Positions 58,980 through 64,000 of a stretch of DNA of 64,000 nt are shown piece by piece; the stretch's first letter is position 1; each line of letters begins with the position of its first letter. A program made the translations under genes and the position numbers. Origin of the DNA: Chloroflexota bacterium (GTDB lineage: Bacteria; Chloroflexota; Anaerolineae; Caldilineales; Caldilineaceae). The notes under the pieces are model-generated. The model saw nothing but the letters and a program-made list of their open reading frames with translations, searched no databases and was not told the origin of the DNA. The stretch spans positions 48,497 to 112,496 of the forward strand of contig BOKO01000020.1 of the NCBI GenBank assembly GCA_016861025.1, read 5' to 3'.

Positions 58980-59026
58980 TGTGTGAAGAGCAAGGTGCAG
59001 GCACTTACTCGAAAGGAGACCATTTT

Positions 59027-59710
59027 ATGTCGAAAAAGATCCTACCTGTAGCAGTTGTGATAGTCATAATGTTGTTGGCAATTACCATTAGCAGAGCTTA
59101 TGCTGGGAAATTCAGCGAACTCGAGTTCTTTTCGTCAGAACCACACATTCCTTACACTGTCGAACAACGACAAAACGGTAACTTACGAGTTCGTGTTCAG
59201 GTAGATATTGAGGATAGAGAAGTACGAGAACAATACGTCAATCAACAGCACCAGTACGCATTAAAATTGGCTGAATCTATCGCTGACCGTATTCCGATCC
59301 AAGTTACTTTTAGTCAGCCACTTTCTATAGAAGAGTTGCGTATACTGTCCAACAAAGTTGGTTTGCTGGTTGAGCATCTAACTCTTGAGTTACGGGACAC
59401 CGAAAATGGGCTGCATACCGGAGCCGTTCTCATCGATGATCCTGATGTTTTTGACTTAGCGAAATTCCCGTCTGATCCTGAGGGCTACGATTTGAAGATA
59501 ATAGGCGTTATGGTTGTACGGGGAACAGCTGAGGCATTCAATCTTGATGATTTACTAGAGGATCCAAAAGTCTATGTCGTGGATGTCATGCCCTACTTGC
59601 TTACCATCGAACTGGCAAAGCAATACAGTGTAACATCGGCAGAACAGATTCAAGTGGATGTTCCCTCACCTCACTGGAATCTAAGCATCGAACAAGAGCG
59701 TCTTCAATGA
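59027..59710 (+). CDS. Exported protein, no recognised family
   Basis: A 227-residue protein with a signal peptide or N-terminal anchor (LPVAVVIVIMLLAITISRAYA). The mature part is acidic and mixed alpha/beta, with a repeated 'TF-x-PLS-x-EEL' type segment (IPIQVTFSQPLSIEELRILSNKVGLLVEHLTLEL) and no Cys. GGAG lies eight bases before ATG 59027. The truncated segment at 57871 is its paralogue, so the gene has been duplicated locally. It shares the low GC of its neighbour. I do not recognise a function. Confidence 0.7.
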   Translation: MSKKILPVAVVIVIMLLAITISRAYAGKFSELEFFSSEPHIPYTVEQRQNGNLRVRVQVDIEDREVREQYVNQQHQYALKLAESIADRIPIQVTFSQPLSIEELRILSNKVGLLVEHLTLELRDTENGLHTGAVLIDDPDVFDLAKFPSDPEGYDLKIIGVMVVRGTAEAFNLDDLLEDPKVYVVDVMPYLLTIELAKQYSVTSAEQIQVDVPSPHWNLSIEQERLQ

Positions 59711-59839
59711 GAGAGACTGCAAGTCGATTTCGTCTTTTGCGCGATAGACAGGGTGCTTTCAGTACATGCAGGCAATCCCAGAAGATACCTCTTTAAAACT
59801 GCTAAGGTTATCTTTTGGGATTGATTTATCTGGATATGA

Positions 59840-60379
59840 ATGAAGAGGATCGCTGTGAAATCGATCGCCTCAAAACGAAACGCTTATCTCATTAGCAGTT
59901 TGCTAACCCTGGTCGCATTAGTGGGTGCCGCAAGCTTTACCCCACAGAAAACCTATTATTCAACCTCTCATGACCTTTGGGAACTTGCGCAGAAAGACTC
60001 CGCTGTTCAGGTAGCCGAGAATCTTTTGCACAAGTTAGTCTATTTACCGGCGCCAGCTATCCAGCAATCGAACTGTTTCAACGTAGAGTTATTCCAGGTT
60101 GTCAATTTATCCTCGGCAAACGTCTCTACGCGCAAAATTACTGGGGAAACCTTCACGGCTGCCCAATTGTCGTCCACAACTTCTTTGCTATCGAGTATGC
60201 TGGATGATGATCCTATCATTCAAGCCGAGATCGAGATGTTGGTTCGCACGGTGGACGGTCAAGAGACGCCGGTGACGCTGATACTGTGGGAATATGGTCT
60301 GCTCACGCCATGGGCTACTTATCTTTCTGGTGATGGTTGGAAAATTGACAGGTTATGTCTGAACGAACCCAGCTTCTAG
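59840..60379 (+). CDS. Exported protein, no recognised family
   Basis: A 179-residue protein with a signal peptide (about 14-36, LISSLLTLVALVGAASF) and a mature domain with two Cys (QQSNCFNVE, DRLCLNEPS). It has a pattern of Trp and Tyr near the end (LILWEYGLLTPWATYLSGDGWKIDRL). ATG 59840 has only a weak ribosome site; GTG 59855 with GAGGAT seven bases upstream is an alternative. Its TAG stop overlaps the convergent response regulator's stop by four bases (CTAG). Function unknown. Confidence 0.65.
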   Translation: MKRIAVKSIASKRNAYLISSLLTLVALVGAASFTPQKTYYSTSHDLWELAQKDSAVQVAENLLHKLVYLPAPAIQQSNCFNVELFQVVNLSSANVSTRKITGETFTAAQLSSTTSLLSSMLDDDPIIQAEIEMLVRTVDGQETPVTLILWEYGLLTPWATYLSGDGWKIDRLCLNEPSF

Positions 60380-61065
60380 ACTCTTAACCATCCTGCACGA
60401 ATTGCAGCGACCACTGTTTCGGTGCGGTTGCCAGAAGCTAACTTCATCATCAGGTTTTCGACATGATAAGCGACTGTTCGCTCAGCAATGTTCAACTGCT
60501 GGGCGATGGCGGCATTCGTCAACCCTTCTGCTAGCAATTTCAGCACCTGCTGTTCTCTTTCGGTTGGCGCCCCTTTTGTTCCATCGGGAGCGTGCGCCAG
60601 TTGCGCCAGGTGTTGCGAGACGGAAGCGCTGAAATAGGACTTTCCCCGTGCTGTCGCTTCCACCGCCGCCACGATAACACCTGGCGCCTCATTCTTGAGC
60701 ACGTAGCCTAGCACGCCTGCGACTAACATACCTCGGATGTAGGAGATGTCATCGAACGCACTCAATGCCAGGATTGGCGTCCGCCACTGTCGGCGGCGTA
60801 TTTCATGTACGACGGTTGGCCCATCGAGATCAGGAAGCTGGCAATCAAGGACAAGAACATCGGGTTGAAGTTGTTCCAATTGCTGAAGGGTTTGAGCGCC
60901 GGTGTCTGCTTCTCCAACAATTCGGATGTCGGTATTTTGCTCCAGCAACGTGCGCATCCCAATCCGAAAAGGCGGGTGATCATCAGCGAGCAATACGGAA
61001 ATGGAACGTTGTGTTTCAATACACTCTGTCTGCCCAAAACTGCCTTTGTTCATTCCATGCCTCAT
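60376..61065 (-). CDS. NarL/FixJ-family response regulator
   Basis: A 229-residue regulator. Receiver domain: acidic pair in VLLADDHPPFR, phospho-acceptor in VLVLDCQLPDLDG, and LSAFDD and YVLKNEAP for the Thr/Ser and Lys positions. The C-terminal LuxR-type HTH is APTEREQQVLKLLAEGLTNAAIAQQLNIAERTVAYHVENLMMKL. The start overlaps the preceding gene's stop as ATGA. Third gene of the kinase/TIM-barrel/regulator operon. NarL-type regulators usually pair with HisKA_3 kinases, but the kinase here is of the HisKA type. Confidence 0.93.
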   Translation of the reverse strand: MRHGMNKGSFGQTECIETQRSISVLLADDHPPFRIGMRTLLEQNTDIRIVGEADTGAQTLQQLEQLQPDVLVLDCQLPDLDGPTVVHEIRRRQWRTPILALSAFDDISYIRGMLVAGVLGYVLKNEAPGVIVAAVEATARGKSYFSASVSQHLAQLAHAPDGTKGAPTEREQQVLKLLAEGLTNAAIAQQLNIAERTVAYHVENLMMKLASGNRTETVVAAIRAGWLRV

Positions 61066-62558
61066 TTCTGTTGGAGTAGGGCGTCAAATTCCTCGGCAGC
61101 GTAAAGCAACCGTCCCGGATGCCGCGCCAGACTGAATGCATCCCACTGCCTATCCCCTGGCACAAGATCGAGAAACCAACACAATGTACGCAGTTGAGGT
61201 TCTTGATTAACTACTGCCAGCGCATTCGTCAGCCAGCCTGGGGGATAATTCTGCGCTGGCGGCGCCCCTGCACTATCCGCAAATGTATTGGCGGCAGTAA
61301 TATACCCAGGAAGACCGCGTGTGGACGCGTGAGCATTGATGATGGCAAGCCAATCTTGAAAGATACGAAATCCGGACTGGGCGCCTTTCCAGTCTGCGTG
61401 ATGTAACTCAATCCAGGGTTCATCGGCGGCCTGAGCCGCATCGAGTTGTGGCGCATCTGGTCGTCCAGGCGTGTGAAGCGCAAATCCATCGGGTCCAACA
61501 TTGCCATAGCCTGCAACACTCTTCAGGATGGTAGCCTGGTCAATTGCCCACACCAGGGTGTTCATATAGTTGAGCCATGGCGCATCAACTGACGCAATGC
61601 GTGCGCCATTCTGGTCATCGATCCAGGGGCGTACAGCGCCAACAAGAATTTTGGCGCCGGGCCAGACTGCGCGCATAGTTTGCACGACATTATCCTGGTG
61701 ATCCACTGGTTCGCCATAGCCGTTAAACACGCGGGCATACCATTCTGGAGAAATCAGACGATCCGGCGCAAGTTCATTGCTGCTGTGTGCGTTTGGACCG
61801 CTGCCGATGATAAAAGCATCGACTGTACGCAGCCGATCGTCTGCTGCCAGCCGTCTGACAAAAGCCAGATAGTCGCTAAGGGCGATGTGGTCTTGTGCCG
61901 GAGGTAGCGTCTGCTGACGCGCAAACTCGATGCGCACCAGCACGCGCAGCCCTTTGTGTGAGGCGGCGGCAATGCGCGCCGCCAACGCATCTACGCTCCA
62001 ATAGGGATCCTGCAAGTCATCTGCCAGCTTCATGTAAGTGATGTCAACTACCCATCCACTGCGCTGTCGCCAATCTCGCGCCGGATCTGCCATCACCGTG
62101 CAGAGTTTTGTCGTCCGCAAATTGTCGCTAGTGCCTGCCAGTTCTTGTGCAGATGTGACAAGGGCGAGGCGTCCACGTGTTTGGCATCCAGTGTGACACT
62201 CCACATAAAAGACGACTTCTGGAGAAGGGTCTGTTGGCATCAGAAAGCTCCACGACCAGATCCAGATGCCGAGTAACGGCTGTTCCTCCCACCTCTGCAA
62301 CACTGCCGACTCACTGTTGACGGTAAGTCGAACGTGGCTCCACGGCTGGCGGTCTGTAACAACTACCGTTACAAGCTCTCCTGGTTGTGGGCTCGCTGGC
62401 GTGACGTCCATCTGCGGCCACAGTGGAGCATGGATTGGCTGTCCCGTCGTCACGATGACCTGCCCAGAAATCGACGGAACCCAATATCCGAAGACGACCA
62501 GCGCAATCAAGAGCAACGGCCAGATATATTTCAGCCTGGATGCACTCTTTTCATTCAT
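61062..62558 (-). CDS. Membrane-anchored TIM-barrel-like extracytoplasmic protein
   Basis: A 498-residue protein with one N-terminal TM anchor (about 10-29, YIWPLLLIALVVFGYWVPS). It is followed by a beta domain (about 45-135) and a long domain resembling glycoside-hydrolase clan A barrels. Segments such as WVVDITYMKLADDLQDPYWSVDALAARIAAASHKGLRVLVRIEF, VDAFIIGSGPNAHSSNELAP and AVWPGAKILVGAVRPW recall the beta-strand/Glu positions of cellulase-type barrels. The expected catalytic NE motif is not clear, so it may bind rather than cut glycan. It overlaps both neighbours as ATGA and probably serves as extracytoplasmic partner of the kinase (inference). Confidence 0.65.
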   Translation of the reverse strand: MNEKSASRLKYIWPLLLIALVVFGYWVPSISGQVIVTTGQPIHAPLWPQMDVTPASPQPGELVTVVVTDRQPWSHVRLTVNSESAVLQRWEEQPLLGIWIWSWSFLMPTDPSPEVVFYVECHTGCQTRGRLALVTSAQELAGTSDNLRTTKLCTVMADPARDWRQRSGWVVDITYMKLADDLQDPYWSVDALAARIAAASHKGLRVLVRIEFARQQTLPPAQDHIALSDYLAFVRRLAADDRLRTVDAFIIGSGPNAHSSNELAPDRLISPEWYARVFNGYGEPVDHQDNVVQTMRAVWPGAKILVGAVRPWIDDQNGARIASVDAPWLNYMNTLVWAIDQATILKSVAGYGNVGPDGFALHTPGRPDAPQLDAAQAADEPWIELHHADWKGAQSGFRIFQDWLAIINAHASTRGLPGYITAANTFADSAGAPPAQNYPPGWLTNALAVVNQEPQLRTLCWFLDLVPGDRQWDAFSLARHPGRLLYAAEEFDALLQQK

Positions 62559-63745
62559 GGATGGTGACTTCTTCCAGCGATTGGCAATGTGAAACTCACC
62601 AATGTGCCTGACTGCTCACTTTCTCCGTCTGCATTATCTCTCGCATGGTTGCTGTGAATCTGCAGGTGGCTGCCGTGCTGGCGCAGAATGGCGCTGACAA
62701 TCGCAAGCCCCAGTCCGCTGCCGGGTATGCTCGCAGGCGCAGCGCGATAGAAGCGCTGTGTGAGCAAGGGTAGATGCTCAGGTGGGATACCGGGACCCTG
62801 ATCTTGCACCGAACAGAGGATGCCGCCTGCAACGGCTGTCAACGTCACCAGGATCGTCTGTTTGTTGCTCTCGTCTTTCCGGATGCCGTATTTGATTGCA
62901 TTGTCCAGGAGATTCAAGAAAACCTGCTTCAACCGATCTGGCTGCCCAAGCACGATCGGGTGAGACGTATGCACCGAAGTGACAATGCTGGCGCCAACCT
63001 GCTGGGCGCCAGGCGCCATTTGCGCCACCGCATCGTCTACAACTTCAAGGAGATTAACAGCCTGAATATCCTGCTCAATCCCGCTTTCCAGTCGCCCAAG
63101 TTCCATTGTGTTTGCGACCAGGCGCACCAGACGCTGTGTTTCATCGCTGATAAACTGTAACGATTGCGCTTTGACCTCAACAGGCAAAGTGGGGATGCGA
63201 AGGACTTCAACGTGGGTGGAGATCGTAGCCAGAGGCGTGCGCAGTTCATGAGAAAGGCTGCTCAGCAGCAGGCGCGTGTCTTGTGCATTCATCAATTGTG
63301 CCGTGACATCGAGCACCACTGCGATTCTGATGCCTTGCATTGAAGCGAACCACCACTCGAACGTAGAGTGATCATTCCCGCCGGGCCCAGGAATTCGTAA
63401 CTTCTGCCACAGCGATAACACCCTTTCCCGATCCCAATCGGCGCTGACAGCACCTTCTGCTTGTACTTGAAGGATCGTCCATACCGGTGCGGAAAGGGTC
63501 GTTGCAGATCGTGGAATTGCCAATAACCGGCTTGCCGCAGGATTGATATAGATCAATCGGTTGGCATCGGTGTAAAGGACGACACCTAGCGGGCTACTTT
63601 CCAGAAGAGGTTTCAGTTTTTCAAACGTATGACGCCATCGAGAGCGAACTGACACTTTCCAGGCGATTGTGGCAGACATAACAGTTGTTGTGATGATCAG
63701 GAGAAACACGCCCAATAATAGCCAGCGCAGGTCAAAGACAAGCAT
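62555..63745 (-). CDS. Membrane PAS-domain sensor histidine kinase
   Basis: A 396-residue kinase. One strong TM near the N-terminus (about 6-29) and no sizeable extracytoplasmic loop, followed by a PAS domain (LLESSPLGVVLYTDANRLIYINPAASRLL), a HisKA box (SSLSHELRTPLATI), the N box (NLLDNAIKYGI), G1 (DQGPGIPPEH) and G2 (GSGLGLAIV). It therefore lacks an obvious external sensor, which the overlapping downstream TIM-barrel gene could supply. First of the three-gene operon; a 35-residue ORF and the tail of a transposase lie just upstream. Confidence 0.92.
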   Translation of the reverse strand: MLVFDLRWLLLGVFLLIITTTVMSATIAWKVSVRSRWRHTFEKLKPLLESSPLGVVLYTDANRLIYINPAASRLLAIPRSATTLSAPVWTILQVQAEGAVSADWDRERVLSLWQKLRIPGPGGNDHSTFEWWFASMQGIRIAVVLDVTAQLMNAQDTRLLLSSLSHELRTPLATISTHVEVLRIPTLPVEVKAQSLQFISDETQRLVRLVANTMELGRLESGIEQDIQAVNLLEVVDDAVAQMAPGAQQVGASIVTSVHTSHPIVLGQPDRLKQVFLNLLDNAIKYGIRKDESNKQTILVTLTAVAGGILCSVQDQGPGIPPEHLPLLTQRFYRAAPASIPGSGLGLAIVSAILRQHGSHLQIHSNHARDNADGESEQSGTLVSFTLPIAGRSHHP

Positions 63746-63759
63746 AAGTCAGACGATCT

Positions 63760-63867
63760 TCAAGCAATCACCAGGGCGCTATCAGGTTCCTGTGCGCCGT
63801 CAATCCGGATAGTAGCTCCATCCTTTGGGAGCGCAATATGAATGACTGGTAGTTGGTGTACCAACAT
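63760..63867 (-). CDS. 35-residue ORF upstream of the kinase operon
   Basis: ATG 63867 to TGA 63760 reads MLVHQLPVIHIALPKDGATI and on to a polar end (35 residues). It stops 14 bases before the kinase ATG. It may be the remnant of a gene cut by the insertion sequence to the right, a leader peptide or chance. No Shine-Dalgarno is evident. Confidence 0.25.
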   Translation of the reverse strand: MLVHQLPVIHIALPKDGATIRIDGAQEPDSALVIA

Positions 63868-63900
63868 AATAACTTAACCTAAGTTGCCACCTATAGGTGG
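63852..63900. repeat. Cluster of three palindromes next to the transposase end
   Basis: Three dyads lie back to back: GTTGGT-GT-ACCAAC (63852-63865), AACTTA-ACC-TAAGTT (63871-63885) and the perfect 14-base palindrome CCACCTATAGGTGG (63887-63900). The last overlaps the transposase stop codon. They may be the end of the insertion sequence, or operators of the kinase operon. Confidence 0.6.
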
Positions 63901-64000
63901 AAGATAGAAAAGATGGAGGAAGCCAAGACAAAGAGAATGGTCTTGAGTTCGAAGCCATCGGCAGTGACAGCATGAATATGTTTCGGCAGCAGGCGCTCTA
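63891..64000 (-). mobile_element. C-terminal end of a transposase (partial, runs off the window)
   Basis: On the minus strand an open frame enters at the window edge and stops at TAG 63893-63891. Its last 35 residues read ERLLPKHIHAVTADGFELKT and then a hydrophobic stretch (ILFVLASSIFSIFHL). The 'PKHIHAVTADGFELK' pattern is that of the C-terminal end of IS4-type DDE transposases. Whether the rest is intact cannot be seen. A terminal inverted repeat should lie within the next 50 bases to the left. Confidence 0.55.

Overview
The window is an ordinary-looking chromosomal segment from a GC-rich, carbohydrate-scavenging bacterium. The best guess is a Chloroflexota relative of the Caldilineae. This is inference from style: many lipoproteins of the 'CAPSAAPSVAP' / 'CGAPAEAPP' type with Pro-Ala-Thr linkers, SH3b/beta-propeller envelope proteins, a RsmD with an APPQ motif, several family-1 and family-5 ABC sugar or peptide uptake systems, and purine- or pyrimidine-rich intergenic palindromes. 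I see no rRNA, tRNA or CRISPR array. Most genes have a readable Shine-Dalgarno site, and many neighbours are coupled through ATGA or GTGA overlaps.

Layout. 1-16.2 kb is mostly housekeeping and single-enzyme genes: a Ca2+/cation antiporter, threonylcarbamoyl-AMP synthase, DNA polymerase III beta clamp (dnaN), an OmpR-type two-component system, family-4 uracil-DNA glycosylase, RNase J, a DUF6062-like cysteine protein, a solo AzlC, PPK2 polyphosphate kinase, an unknown protein with a capsid-protein-like Cys tail, purine nucleoside phosphorylase, an SCP2 protein plus iron alcohol dehydrogenase pair, and an RNase-H-like exonuclease. 16.4-20 kb holds a PQQ-type sugar dehydrogenase and two Gfo/Idh/MocA oxidoreductases. 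20-20.9 kb is an HTH/PIN toxin-antitoxin pair.

20.9-41.3 kb is the largest functional block, a putative glycan or uronide utilisation locus. A minus-strand operon (GntR/FCD regulator, DapA-like aldolase/lyase, OYE-family flavin oxidoreductase) diverges from a long plus-strand run: sugar isomerase/epimerase-like TIM barrel, D-2-hydroxyacid dehydrogenase, a complete five-gene family-5 ABC importer, GH4 glycosidase, DUF2264 protein, heparinase II/III-like protein, and a family-1 sugar ABC importer without its own ATPase. A 19-base sequence containing the tandem heptamer TCCTATA-TCCTATA occurs identically in the gntR divergent region and upstream of the second importer, so both are probably controlled by the same regulator.

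41.5-50.4 kb encodes envelope proteins: an SH3b/propeller protein, a flippase-like integral membrane protein, two large polytopic glycosyltransferase-like proteins with similar C-terminal beta domains, and a lipoprotein. 50.5-52.5 kb is rsmD plus a Schlafen/AlbA_2-HATPase protein. 52.7-57.6 kb is an Fe(III)-type ABC importer (binding protein, fused permease, ATPase) interrupted by a HicB-like/VapC toxin-antitoxin pair and closed by a clear intrinsic terminator.

57.6-63.9 kb is different in character. Its first half is visibly lower in GC. It holds a broken paralogue, three small exported proteins with no recognised family, and, converging on them, a tightly overlapping operon of histidine kinase, membrane-anchored TIM-barrel-like protein and NarL-type response regulator. 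The tail of a transposase lies at the right edge. This is the most novel-looking part of the window.
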